In this document: piece by piece, positions 37,564-46,030 of the stretch
Layout of the letters: every line of letters begins with the position of its first letter
Position numbering within the stretch: position 1 is the first letter of the stretch
Source: Dokdonella_A soli
GTDB lineage: Bacteria; Pseudomonadota; Gammaproteobacteria; Xanthomonadales; Rhodanobacteraceae
Direction of reading: 5' to 3'
Length of the DNA stretch: 64,000 nucleotides
NCBI RefSeq assembly: GCF_039523175.1
Contig: NZ_BAAAEU010000006.1
Coordinates: 434,001 to 498,000, forward strand
The notes under the pieces: model-generated
What the model saw: only the letters and a program-made list of their open reading frames with translations
The model's database searches: none
Told to the model about the DNA's origin: nothing
Translations under genes and position numbers: made by a program

Positions 37564-39882
37564 CTATGGGCGACGCTCGCGCGCCATCAGGATCGACAGG
37601 CAGAAATGGAAGCCGACGCCGAGCGCGACGGTGAGGCCGATCGCGCGCAGCACCGGCAGCGACGACCACGCCTGCAGGCCGAACACGAGCAGCGCGGACA
37701 GCACGCAGACGATCGTCGCATGCAACGTGCGACGGCCTTCCGCGGCGTCGGCAACCGGGCGTTCGAAGAACAGCGCGTAGTGCAGGCCGAGACCCGCCGC
37801 GAGCGTCAGCGCGACCAGATGGAACAGCGACAGCGAAATCCCCGAGGCGCGCTCGACGACCAGCACCAGCAAGGTCGCCAGCGACATCGGCGCGAGCACG
37901 TGCCAGGCGCGGCGCAGGCTGCGCAGGGCGACGATGACGGTGACTGCAAGCAAGCCGAGTGCGAGGCCGAGCGCGCGCAGGATGCGTTCGCGATAGGCGA
38001 TGACCAGCGATTCCGAAGCGGTCTTGAGATCGAGCAGGCGCGCGTGTCCTTGCGTCGATTCGGCGAACGCGTCGAGCGCGGCCGCGTCGTGCACGCCGGA
38101 CAGCGTCGCGAGTCCGAGCCAGCCGTCGTCCTGTTGCACCAGCATCGACGCGAGTCGTGCGCCGAACGGCGAGCGCGCAAATTCGGCCGGCGTCAGCGGC
38201 GGCAGCGTACGCGCGGTTTCGACGTCGGCGACGAACGGCGCGAACAGGCCGGAACGGAACGGCAGCTCGCGGCCCGCCTCTGCGAGTGCGCTTTCGAGCG
38301 TCGCCGCATCCGGCAGTTTCGCCTGGCGCGCGCGCTGGGTCGCGAGGCTCGGCAGGTAGCGACTTGGCAGTTCCGCCGCGTCGAGTGCGCCTTGCTTGAC
38401 CAGCGCATCGAGCCCGGGTTCGAGCGCTTCGGACACGGCCAGCACGCAGTCCGCATCGGGCGCATCGAGTATCAGCAGATAGCGCACGTCGGGCGCGCCG
38501 AGCTCGCCACGCAGCTTCGCGTCACGCAGCAGCAGGTCCGGCGGCACCGGTGTCAACGCGGCGAGATCGTTCTGCCACAGCGGCCCTGGCAGGCGCCACA
38601 GCACGAGCAGTGCGAGGGCGAGCAGCAGCCACGGCAGCCAGCGCGGTCGCGGCAGATGGTCGATGAAGGTCGCGGCGCGCACGAGTCCCGGCGTATCCGC
38701 TGCATCGCGAAAACGCGCCGGCAATACGCGCGGCAACAGATGGCGCGTGCTCAGGCCGGCGACGATGAGGCCCGCGATCGTGAACACCGCCAGCTGCTGC
38801 AGGCCACTCACGCCGGACGCGAAAAACGCGAGATACGCAATCGCGGCCGACACGATCGCGGTCGCGAGCAGCGGCCACAGCGCGCGCGCGCTGGCCAGCG
38901 CATCCTCGCCGGCGCGGCGATGGCTGAGCAGGCGGATCGGATACTCCTGCGCCACGCCGAGCAGGGTGAAGCCGAACGCGAGCGTGATTCCATGCGCGGT
39001 GCCGAACGCAAGCGCGAGCGTGGCGACGCCGGCCAGCGCGCCGCTCGCGACCGGCAGCGCCGCCAGCAGCAGCGACGGCACGCTGCGGTATGCGAGCAGC
39101 AGCAGCAGGATGAAGCCGAGCGTGCTCACCGCCCCGATGCGATCGGCCTCGGCGCGCGTGTTCGCATTGATCAACACGGTGAAGTAACCGGGTCCGCTGA
39201 GCGTGAGTTTCGCTGTAGCCGCCTCCGGCAACGCGCTGAAGGCCGCCTGCAGTGCGTCGATCGCCGCGCCCTGCGCGGCCGGATCGAAGCCCGTACCGCC
39301 CGTTTGCGCGAGCAGGAGTGCGGCGCCATCCGCGGAAAACCAGACCCCGTCGCGCAGCGCCGGCGGCTTCGGCGGCGCCCAACGCTCGGCCAGCGCGAGC
39401 GTCTCCAGGGTCGGATCGCGCGGCAGCAACGGTTTCAACAACGTTGCCGCCGGCGAGGCGAGATCCTCGATGCGCTGTTCGAGCTGTTCGCCAAGATACG
39501 TCGCATCGAGCGTATGCCGGTCGAGCGTCGGCGAGAGCAGGTAGCGATACGCGAGCAGCCGGTCGTCAAGCGTGGCCGGATCGAAGGCGCCGTTGACGAC
39601 CTGCTCGAAGTGCGCGTCGCTGTGCAATCGGTCGGCGAGGCCGCGGCTCAGGTCCGCGAGCTGCGCCTCGGGTGCGCCGTCGATCGCAAGCAGCAGCAGG
39701 CGTGAACCCGGGCCCTCGCCGATCTGGTCCATCAGCAGCTTCTGGTCCGCGGTCTGCGGCGGCGGCATGAAACTGCGCAGATCGGTGCCGATGCGCAGCG
39801 CATGGATCGCGAACGCACCGAGCGCGGCGAGTGCGAGCAGCCATGCAGCCAGCAGTATCCAACGCGCGGAGCGGCCGGGCAT
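37564..39882 (-). CDS. MMPL/RND-type exporter of the aryl-polyene locus
   Basis: The protein is 772 aa from the ATG at 39882 with about 11-12 transmembrane segments in two halves and two large periplasmic loops, as in MMPL transporters. The segment LGVAQEYPIRLLSHRRAGEDAL is typical of the exporters in aryl-polyene clusters. It would move the polyene or its lipid conjugate from the inner membrane outward, with the LolA-like protein as periplasmic partner. The start overlaps the region just before the LolA-like stop codon at 39908, a gap of 25 bp. Confidence 0.88.
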   Translation of the reverse strand: MPGRSARWILLAAWLLALAALGAFAIHALRIGTDLRSFMPPPQTADQKLLMDQIGEGPGSRLLLLAIDGAPEAQLADLSRGLADRLHSDAHFEQVVNGAFDPATLDDRLLAYRYLLSPTLDRHTLDATYLGEQLEQRIEDLASPAATLLKPLLPRDPTLETLALAERWAPPKPPALRDGVWFSADGAALLLAQTGGTGFDPAAQGAAIDALQAAFSALPEAATAKLTLSGPGYFTVLINANTRAEADRIGAVSTLGFILLLLLAYRSVPSLLLAALPVASGALAGVATLALAFGTAHGITLAFGFTLLGVAQEYPIRLLSHRRAGEDALASARALWPLLATAIVSAAIAYLAFFASGVSGLQQLAVFTIAGLIVAGLSTRHLLPRVLPARFRDAADTPGLVRAATFIDHLPRPRWLPWLLLALALLVLWRLPGPLWQNDLAALTPVPPDLLLRDAKLRGELGAPDVRYLLILDAPDADCVLAVSEALEPGLDALVKQGALDAAELPSRYLPSLATQRARQAKLPDAATLESALAEAGRELPFRSGLFAPFVADVETARTLPPLTPAEFARSPFGARLASMLVQQDDGWLGLATLSGVHDAAALDAFAESTQGHARLLDLKTASESLVIAYRERILRALGLALGLLAVTVIVALRSLRRAWHVLAPMSLATLLVLVVERASGISLSLFHLVALTLAAGLGLHYALFFERPVADAAEGRRTLHATIVCVLSALLVFGLQAWSSLPVLRAIGLTVALGVGFHFCLSILMARERRP

Positions 39883-39907
39883 CCTCACGGGTTCCGCGCC
39901 ATCGTGT

Positions 39908-40621
39908 TCACGGCACCTTGAAGCCGCGGCAGAGTGCATCGACCAGCGGCTGCGAGGGCCGCGTCGGCACCTTGGTATCGGCCAGCGCGTCGACCAGCAG
40001 CACGTTGAGGTCGCCGTCGGCATCGCGCGTGCGGAAGCAGCGCGCCGCGCTGCCGGTGCCGTCGACCTGGATCGCGCTGATGCGCCGCGCAAGCCGGCTG
40101 TCGCGCGGTTTCAGCGTGAGCTGCCAGCTCGCCGGGCTGCCGCGTGCGGCCAGCTCGAAATCGCGCGCGAGCGCGCCGGCGTCGCCGCCGAGCAGTGCGG
40201 TGAACCCGCGCAGGAAGCCCTCGAGTTCCGGTGCCTGGCTCAGTGCGAACGTGCGCGGCGCGCGCGTGCCGCGGCGCACGCTCGCGGTGCCATCCGCCAC
40301 CGTGGTCTGCTCCTGATAGGGCGTGTCGACGCGTTTGCCGAGCTTGCCGGGGCCGAGGTATTCGAGTTCGCCGCGCAGGATCAGCGGACGCTCGAGCATC
40401 CCGGAAAAGCGCACCTCCGTGTAGGCGGTGCGCGCCGGCGTGTCGCGCTTGAGTCCGGCGACCAGCTTCGCGGCATCGATGCGCTCGGGGGCAGCAGCCG
40501 GTGTTGCGGCGTCAGGTGGCGCGGCCAGACATGGAAGGGCCAGCCCGCTCGCACTTGCCCAGAGCAGGCTCGCCTGCAGCAGTCGCGTCGCCGCCTTCGC
40601 TTTCGAGTTTCCAGAAATCAT
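39908..40621 (-). CDS. LolA-like periplasmic carrier of the aryl-polyene locus
   Basis: The protein is 237 aa from the ATG at 40621, with a signal peptide (LLQASLLWASASGLALPCLA|APPD). The mature part has the open beta-barrel pattern of outer membrane lipoprotein carriers: RTAYTEVRFSGMLERPLILRGELEYLGPGKLGKRVDTPY, then GTASVRRGTRAPRTFAL, and WQLTLKPRDSRLARRISAIQVDG. Its 3' neighbour is the MMPL gene. Role inferred: carries the hydrophobic polyene lipid across the periplasm. Its 5' end overlaps the acyltransferase gene by 110 bp, a large overlap that could also mean a later start such as one after the signal peptide, though the signal itself argues against it. Confidence 0.75.
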   Translation of the reverse strand: MISGNSKAKAATRLLQASLLWASASGLALPCLAAPPDAATPAAAPERIDAAKLVAGLKRDTPARTAYTEVRFSGMLERPLILRGELEYLGPGKLGKRVDTPYQEQTTVADGTASVRRGTRAPRTFALSQAPELEGFLRGFTALLGGDAGALARDFELAARGSPASWQLTLKPRDSRLARRISAIQVDGTGSAARCFRTRDADGDLNVLLVDALADTKVPTRPSQPLVDALCRGFKVP

Positions 40622-41498
40622 GCCAGTTGAACCAGTTGTAGGGATCATGTCGCACATGGTGTTCGAGGCGCGCCGCGTAGCGTTGCACGAGCGCGCGCGT
40701 TTCCGCACCGCGTTCGCGACGCGCCAACGTGAGCTCGTCGGCGAATGCCTCGAAATACAGATCGTAGCGGTTGCCGCCGCGGTACATGCCGAAGCACAGC
40801 ACGATCGGCGCTTTCAGCACCGACCCGATCAGGAACGGAGCAACCGGAAACGCGGCCGGCGCGCCGAGGAAATCGACCACGACGGTCGCTTCGTGCGGAC
40901 GCGCGCGATCCGCCAGCAGGGTCGCCAATGCACCTTCGCCGATCGCCTCGCCGAGTGCGAGCACGATCTCGGTGCCCGGTCGCGACGCGTCGATCACGTT
41001 GCGCGCGATCTCCGGGTTGAGCGCGTGCAGGAGTTCGGTCAGCGCCGGTGTCTGCTGCGTATCCAGCACCACGCGTACCTTCACATCGGGCCGTTCCGCG
41101 GCCGCGACGCGGAGCACCTCGAAGCTGCCGACATGTGCCCCGAGCAGCAGCACACCGCGCTCCGGACGCATCCGCGAGGTCAGTTCGTCGAGGCCGTGGA
41201 TGCGCACGTCGAAGCGCGCGAAACGGTCTGCGAGCAGGAACACCCGGTCGAGGATCGTCGAGGCGAACCGGTGGATATGGCGCATGACCTGCCAAGCGCT
41301 GGCCGGACGGCCGAACGCGCGCTGCAGGAACGCATACGACACGCGCCGCTCGAATGGTCTGCGGAAATAGAAGTACAGCGTGATCGGATACAGCAACGAG
41401 CGCGCGACGCTGCGTCCCAGCCCGAGACCGATCGTGCGGATCAGCCAGAGCGCGAACCAGCCGCCACCCTCCGGGCGCTCGCTCCAGTGCGAGCTCAT
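40512..41498 (-). CDS. LpxL/HtrB-type lysophospholipid acyltransferase of the aryl-polyene locus
   Basis: The protein is 328 aa from the ATG at 41498, which overlaps the dehydratase stop (ATGA). The HX4E catalytic motif is in LLGAHVGSFEVLR (about residues 108-120); FLGAPAAFPVAPFLIGSVLKAPIVLCFGMY is the acceptor-side block. A membrane-proximal N-terminus (LWLIRTIGLGLGRSVARSLLYPITLYFYFRRP) is typical for the family. It would transfer the finished polyene chain onto a lipid carrier. The C-terminal stretch after WHDFWKLES is low-complexity and lies in the region overlapping the LolA-like gene. Confidence 0.85.
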   Translation of the reverse strand: MSSHWSERPEGGGWFALWLIRTIGLGLGRSVARSLLYPITLYFYFRRPFERRVSYAFLQRAFGRPASAWQVMRHIHRFASTILDRVFLLADRFARFDVRIHGLDELTSRMRPERGVLLLGAHVGSFEVLRVAAAERPDVKVRVVLDTQQTPALTELLHALNPEIARNVIDASRPGTEIVLALGEAIGEGALATLLADRARPHEATVVVDFLGAPAAFPVAPFLIGSVLKAPIVLCFGMYRGGNRYDLYFEAFADELTLARRERGAETRALVQRYAARLEHHVRHDPYNWFNWHDFWKLESEGGDATAAGEPALGKCERAGPSMSGRAT

Positions 41499-41806
41499 GT
41501 GTCGATCCATGTCAGCTCTCCCTCGCCACTGAGTATCGGCGTTCCGTCGCGCTCCATGCGAAAGCGCACGCGCGCGCCGTCGATGGTCAAGTTGAGTTCC
41601 GCATCCTGCTCGGGCAGCAGCGGCGCCATGAATTTCACCGCGACGATGCGTCGGAAGCAACCTGCACCGGCGCGTTCGAGCGCTGCCGCGATGCAGTCGA
41701 GCAGAACCACACCCGGCACGACCGGATTGCCGGGGAAGTGACCCGGCAGGCTCGGATGCCGCGCGGAGATGCGTACCGTCTGGATGATAGCGGGTGTGCC
41801 GTTCAT
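41495..41806 (-). CDS. 3-hydroxyacyl-ACP dehydratase (FabA/FabZ-type hotdog), second
   Basis: The protein is 103 aa from the ATG at 41806. The hotdog signature is HPSLPGHFPGNPVVPGVVLLDCIAAALE, including the catalytic His in PGHFPG. The length is short for FabZ. It shares four bases with the acyltransferase gene at its 3' end, and its ATG overlaps the stop of the upstream membrane-protein gene by one base (TGATG), so the operon is translationally coupled. Together with the gene at 37112 it gives the locus two dehydratases. Confidence 0.82.
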   Translation of the reverse strand: MNGTPAIIQTVRISARHPSLPGHFPGNPVVPGVVLLDCIAAALERAGAGCFRRIVAVKFMAPLLPEQDAELNLTIDGARVRFRMERDGTPILSGEGELTWIDT

Positions 41807-42615
41807 CAGCCGCTCCGCGCGGTGTCGTCCGCGATGCTGCGCATCAGGGAGGGCCAACGCCGCGCCAGCAGCACGATGAACCGTGCCAGCGGTGGATGCG
41901 GAAGGTGGCGGAGGTGCCAGCGCCGGAACGCATACTCGAGAACCAGCAGTGCGGGCACCAGCACGTAGCTGCCCAGGTGCAGGTACCAGCGCCATGCCGG
42001 ACCGATCGCGATCGGCGGGGCCACGCGCAGCGACGCCAGCAGGCCGTCCGGAACGACGCAGAGGACGAGCGTGGCGAGCACGCTGGCCTGAATCCCTAAC
42101 GACAGCGCCCACGCCCAGGTCAGGCGGCGTGCATACGTGGCGACGCGTGGCAGCATGAGGCGCTCGCGTCCTTCGAGCGCGGCGATGATGCGCGCGATCA
42201 GCGGTTCGCGGTTGCGCACGAGAGTGCGCGCGAACACGAAGCACAACGCGACATTGATCAGGACCGGCATGCAGTCGAGTGCGAATCGGCCATTGCCGTG
42301 CGCGCCGAGCAGCGCGAGCATGGCGGCCGCGCAAAACCATACGATCCATGCCAATACGCGCCGCCGGCGCAGGCCTGGCAGCAGGAACAGCCCGATCAGC
42401 GCGAGCGCCGCGAGTTCATCGAACCAGACGTTCCCGCTCAGTTTCGCTGCGAGCATCAGCGCGGCATAGACCACCACGCCGCAGCCGAACAGGCGCGAGC
42501 CGCGATCCTGCGCCGCGGCGATTGAAGATGCGGGAACTCTGGCGGAAACGGAAGGCAACACGCGAAGGCGACAACCGATTTCGGAGCGACGCTGAAAGCG
42601 GCGCGACTGTAGCAT
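41806..42615 (-). CDS. COG4648-type integral membrane protein of the aryl-polyene locus
   Basis: The protein is 269 aa from the ATG at 42615 (MLQSRRFQRR), with about six hydrophobic segments, for example LFGCGVVVYAALMLAAKL, FDELAALALIGLFLLPGL, LAWIVWFCAAAMLALLGAH and WAWALSLGIQASVLATLVLCVV. Similar membrane proteins (COG4648) occur in aryl-polyene loci without a known role. It is the first gene of the minus-strand operon that ends with the dehydratase at 37112. A 43-bp gap separates its start from the divergent halogenase start. Confidence 0.7.
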   Translation of the reverse strand: MLQSRRFQRRSEIGCRLRVLPSVSARVPASSIAAAQDRGSRLFGCGVVVYAALMLAAKLSGNVWFDELAALALIGLFLLPGLRRRRVLAWIVWFCAAAMLALLGAHGNGRFALDCMPVLINVALCFVFARTLVRNREPLIARIIAALEGRERLMLPRVATYARRLTWAWALSLGIQASVLATLVLCVVPDGLLASLRVAPPIAIGPAWRWYLHLGSYVLVPALLVLEYAFRRWHLRHLPHPPLARFIVLLARRWPSLMRSIADDTARSG

Positions 42616-42658
42616 AGGGTTCCGGGGGAACCGGCGGCACGAACATGGGGAGGGTGGA

Positions 42659-43987
42659 GTGGAACAAGCGGCAAACAACTACGATTGCGATGTACTGGTG
42701 GTGGGCGGCGGCCCCGGCGGTTCGACCGCGGCGACGCTGTTGCAACGCCAAGGCCGGCGCGTGCTGCAACTGGAGAAGGATCACCATCCGCGCTTCCACA
42801 TCGGCGAATCCCTGCTGCCGGCGAACCTGCCGATCTTCGATGCGCTCGGCGTGATGGAGAAGGTGCGCGCGCTTGGGGTGCTCAAGCTCGGCGCCGACTT
42901 TCCGTCCGAGGAAGGCAACTACCAGACCTTCCACTTCCGGCGCGCGATCGGCGATACACCGCCGCACGCGTTCCAGGTCAAGCGCGAGGAGTTCGACCAG
43001 ATGCTGTTCGAGCACGCACGCGAGAACGGCGTCGATGCGCGCGAGGGTGTCAAGGTCGAGCGCGTCGAGATCGATGGCGTCGGCGCGGTCGTCGCGCAGG
43101 CGAAGGACGCCGCCGGCAACGCACTGACCGTGCGCGCGAAATACCTCGTCGACGCCAGCGGCCGCGACACCCTGCTCGGCAACGCGCTGAAGATCAAGCG
43201 CAAGAATGACAAGCACCAGAGCGCCGCGATCTTCGCGCATTTTCGCGGCGTCGAACCGCGCCCGGGCGACGACGCCGGCAACATCAGCATCTACAACTTC
43301 GCGCACGGCTGGTGCTGGTGCATTCCGCTGCGCGATGGCGTAACCAGCGTCGGCGCGGTGTGCTGGCCGGAATATCTGAAGCAGCGCCGCGGCCGCAACG
43401 AGGAGTTCCTGCTGGCGACGCTCAAGCTGATGCCGGACCTGTGGCGGCGCATGACCGGCGCCGAGCTGATTTCCGACGTGCGCGTGACCGGCAACTATTC
43501 CTACACTTGCGAGCGCATGACCGGGCCGGGCTGGGTCATGGTCGGCGACGCGTACGCGTTCGTCGATCCGGTGTTCTCGTCCGGCGTGTACCTGGCGATG
43601 CACAGCGGCAAGCAGGCCGCGGCGATGGTTGGCGCGGTGCTCGACGAGCCCTCACGCGAAACCGGATTGCAGCGCGCATTCACGGCGCGCATCCGGCGCG
43701 GCGTGCGCGTGTTCTCGTGGTTCATCTACCGCTTCAATTCGCCGGTGATGCGCCATCTGTTCGCGCACCCGGGCAACCAGTGGCAGCTCGAGCAGAGCGT
43801 GATCTCGATGCTCGCCGGTGACGTGTTCGACAGCGCGCTGGTGATGCGCAAGCTGAAGCTGTTCAAGTTCGTCTATGCGTGCTACGGCATCCGCAACCTG
43901 CGCCGATGGCTCGGCGAGCTGATCACGCGCCGGCGCCAGGCACGCTATACGTTCAGCGGCGGCAATACGCCGGTGGATCCGGCGTGA
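42659..43987 (+). CDS. Flavin-dependent halogenase
   Basis: The protein is 442 aa from a GTG at 42659 with a GGGGAGGG ribosome-binding site. The FAD-binding motif is VVGGGPGGSTAA (15-26). The halogenase signature WCWCIP (W-x-W-x-I-P) is at 218-223, and the conserved Lys of the KxGAxF pattern is at 76 (LKLGADF). These are the hallmarks of flavin-dependent halogenases of the PltA/CndH group that act on carrier-protein-bound substrates. Xanthomonadins are brominated aryl polyenes, so bromination of the head group or chain is the likely job. It needs a flavin reductase, none of which is seen here. Confidence 0.82.
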   Translation: MEQAANNYDCDVLVVGGGPGGSTAATLLQRQGRRVLQLEKDHHPRFHIGESLLPANLPIFDALGVMEKVRALGVLKLGADFPSEEGNYQTFHFRRAIGDTPPHAFQVKREEFDQMLFEHARENGVDAREGVKVERVEIDGVGAVVAQAKDAAGNALTVRAKYLVDASGRDTLLGNALKIKRKNDKHQSAAIFAHFRGVEPRPGDDAGNISIYNFAHGWCWCIPLRDGVTSVGAVCWPEYLKQRRGRNEEFLLATLKLMPDLWRRMTGAELISDVRVTGNYSYTCERMTGPGWVMVGDAYAFVDPVFSSGVYLAMHSGKQAAAMVGAVLDEPSRETGLQRAFTARIRRGVRVFSWFIYRFNSPVMRHLFAHPGNQWQLEQSVISMLAGDVFDSALVMRKLKLFKFVYACYGIRNLRRWLGELITRRRQARYTFSGGNTPVDPA

Positions 43988-44010
43988 GTTGAGTGGAGCC
44001 GGTTGCCAGG

Positions 44011-44298
44011 TTACGCCACGCGATTCCGCTCGATATGCTCGGACAACGCGCGCAGGCTGCCGAAGATGCGCTTGTTGTCCGGGTTGTCGGAACGCAGCTG
44101 GAAGCCGTAGCGCCTGGAGACCGCGAGCGCGAGTTCGAGCGCGTCGATCGAGTCGAGGCCGAGATCGCTGCCGAACAGCGCGGCAGCGGGATCGATCTCG
44201 GCGGGTTTCACCCAGTCGATATTGAGACTCTCGACGATCAATTGCGCGAGTTCATGCTCGGCTTGTGTCTGCGCGGAGGCGCTGGCGTGGGTGTCCAT
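44011..44298 (-). CDS. Acyl carrier protein of the aryl-polyene locus
   Basis: The protein is 95 aa. The phosphopantetheine attachment Ser is at residue 50 in DLGLDSIDALEL. It carries the growing polyene. It has an N-terminal Ala/Gln-rich extension of about 15 residues and a C-terminal helix SLRALSEHIERNRVA. It is alone on the minus strand between the halogenase and XanB2; only one carrier protein is visible in the locus, while E. coli-type aryl-polyene loci have two. Confidence 0.92.
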   Translation of the reverse strand: MDTHASASAQTQAEHELAQLIVESLNIDWVKPAEIDPAAALFGSDLGLDSIDALELALAVSRRYGFQLRSDNPDNKRIFGSLRALSEHIERNRVA

Positions 44299-44404
44299 GG
44301 GCGATTGGGCTGCAGCCGGTTCGGGCGGAAAATCGGCCGATCAGTGTATCATCCGCGCCCCGCCGCACCCTGCGCGGTGCCGCCCGTCTGCATTTCCGCG
44401 ACCG

Positions 44405-45394
44405 ATGTCGAGCCCGATGACCGAACCCGAACCGCTGCCGCTGCCGCTCGGGATCGGCTACGAGCGGACGCCGGCGAGCGAACTGCTTGGCCAGGCTGAC
44501 GTGCTCGCGGTGATCGGCTTCGGTGCGAGTGCGGCGCTGCCGGACGATCTGCGCGCACTGCGGGTCGGGCTCGAACCACTCGATGCATCGCTTCTCGAGG
44601 TCTGGCGCGCGTCTGCGCCGGTGCAGACCGGCCGCGCCGGTGACCTGCGCTGGAGCAGCGACGGCGAGCATCTGTTTTTCGCGATCGAGGTCGACGAGGC
44701 CACGCACGGCGGGATCACCGGTGCGGCCGAGCACGCGTACCGCACGCTGGCCGCATTCGTCGCGGCGAGCGCGACGCCGCACCTGCTGCGGCTCTGGAAC
44801 TATCTCGATGCGATCAACCTCGGCGAGGGCGACGCCGAGCGCTACCGCCAGTTCTGCGATGGTCGTGCGCGCGGCATGGGCGCGCATCCGGACACGCGCT
44901 ATCCCGCCGCAACCGCGATCGGCCGCCAGGACGGCGTACGTGTATTGCAGGTCTACGGCCTTGCCGCGCGGCATGCCGGCGTGCCGGTCGAGAATCCACG
45001 CCAAGTCAGTGCGTGGCGTTATCCGCGCCAGTACGGCCCGACCGCGCCGACGTTCGCGCGCGGCATGCTGACCGCGACCTCGCAACTGCTGATCTCCGGT
45101 ACCGCTGCGGTGGTCGGCCATGCCTCGCAGCACCACGACGATCTCGTCGCACAGATCGATGAGACGCTGGCAAACCTCGCAAGCCTCTTGCAGCGTATCG
45201 ACGTGGACCCGTCGCGCTTCGCGGCGCACAGTTTCCTCAAGGCTTATCTGCGCGACCCGGCCGACGCCAGCCTCGTTGCGCAAGCGCTCTACGCGCATCT
45301 GCCGTCGCTCGGCGGCCTGCTGCTGCTCGCCGGCGACATCTGCCGCTCCGAGCTGCTGGTCGAAATCGACGGCGTGCATCGCAACGCCGACTGA
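44405..45394 (+). CDS. xanB2: Chorismatase (3-/4-hydroxybenzoate synthase), XanB2-like
   Basis: Hydrolyses chorismate to 3-hydroxybenzoate (and 4-hydroxybenzoate), giving the pigment starter and, in Xanthomonas, a ubiquinone precursor as well. The protein is 329 aa from the ATG at 44405. The family resemblance to FkbO/Hyg5/XanB2-type chorismatases is in LLRLWNYLDAINLGEGDAERYRQFCDGRARGM, VLQVYGLAARHAGVPVENPRQVSAWRYPRQYGP and the C-terminal LISGTAAVVGHASQH. It is divergent from the ACP gene (106 bp). Its presence identifies the locus as xanthomonadin-type. Confidence 0.88.
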   Translation: MSSPMTEPEPLPLPLGIGYERTPASELLGQADVLAVIGFGASAALPDDLRALRVGLEPLDASLLEVWRASAPVQTGRAGDLRWSSDGEHLFFAIEVDEATHGGITGAAEHAYRTLAAFVAASATPHLLRLWNYLDAINLGEGDAERYRQFCDGRARGMGAHPDTRYPAATAIGRQDGVRVLQVYGLAARHAGVPVENPRQVSAWRYPRQYGPTAPTFARGMLTATSQLLISGTAAVVGHASQHHDDLVAQIDETLANLASLLQRIDVDPSRFAAHSFLKAYLRDPADASLVAQALYAHLPSLGGLLLLAGDICRSELLVEIDGVHRNAD

Positions 45395-45428
45395 GCTTCG
45401 CCCGACGCGTGCGCTGATGGAGATGCCG

Positions 45429-45974
45429 ATGACACCGCGTATCGTATTTCTTGTCGCCATGGGCGCACTCGTTTGCGCGGGCGCCTGCGCGAACACCGAA
45501 TCACCGGCGCCGAAGGATGCCGATACGACCTATCAGTCGAAGGCGGATGCCGTGGCCAAGCCGGCCGGCGCGAGTCGCGGAGCGGGCACGCCGACGACGG
45601 GCGGCAAGAACGAACATGGTCTCGACATCGTCAGGAATCCATATACGGACAAGCCCGACGCGATTGCCGAGGGCAAGGATCTGTTCGTCTTGAAGGCCTG
45701 CAGCGGCTGCCACGGTGCCGGTGGCGGCGGGGGCATGTGCCCGCCGGTGATCAACGACACCTGGGTCTATGGCAGCGACGACACCACGCTGTTCAACCTG
45801 GTCAAACTCGGCAGCACCGGTCTGCAGGCGAAGGGCTACACGCGCGTCGGCCACGAGAACGTGGTCGGTGACATGCCGCCGTTTGCCGGCGTCGTCACCG
45901 ACGACGAGTTGTGGAAGCTGCTCGCCTACGTGCGCTCGAGGTATGCCGGCGATCCGTCATTGCGCAACTGGTAG
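45429..45974 (+). CDS. Periplasmic c-type cytochrome
   Basis: The protein is 181 aa from the ATG at 45429 (GGAG 6 nt upstream; ATG codons at 45417 and 45423 lie in the same frame). The signal peptide (PRIVFLVAMGALVCAGA) is followed by a low-complexity linker and a single-haem domain with CSGCH at residues 91-95 and a Met ligand in the GDMPPFAG motif. It is followed by a YVTN propeller protein and FrmA, an arrangement that often accompanies PQQ-dependent alcohol oxidation. No PQQ dehydrogenase gene is in the window. Confidence 0.82.
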   Translation: MTPRIVFLVAMGALVCAGACANTESPAPKDADTTYQSKADAVAKPAGASRGAGTPTTGGKNEHGLDIVRNPYTDKPDAIAEGKDLFVLKACSGCHGAGGGGGMCPPVINDTWVYGSDDTTLFNLVKLGSTGLQAKGYTRVGHENVVGDMPPFAGVVTDDELWKLLAYVRSRYAGDPSLRNW

Positions 45975-46030
45975 GCTGTCCGCGATACGGTATCGTCTGC
46001 GACCCCTCGGTCATGATCATCGGAGACGCG

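Noticed and set aside
37513..39705. A 730-codon plus-strand open frame opposite the MMPL exporter
   Set aside because: It lies antisense to the MMPL gene and reads as a Gln/Arg-rich chain without domains.
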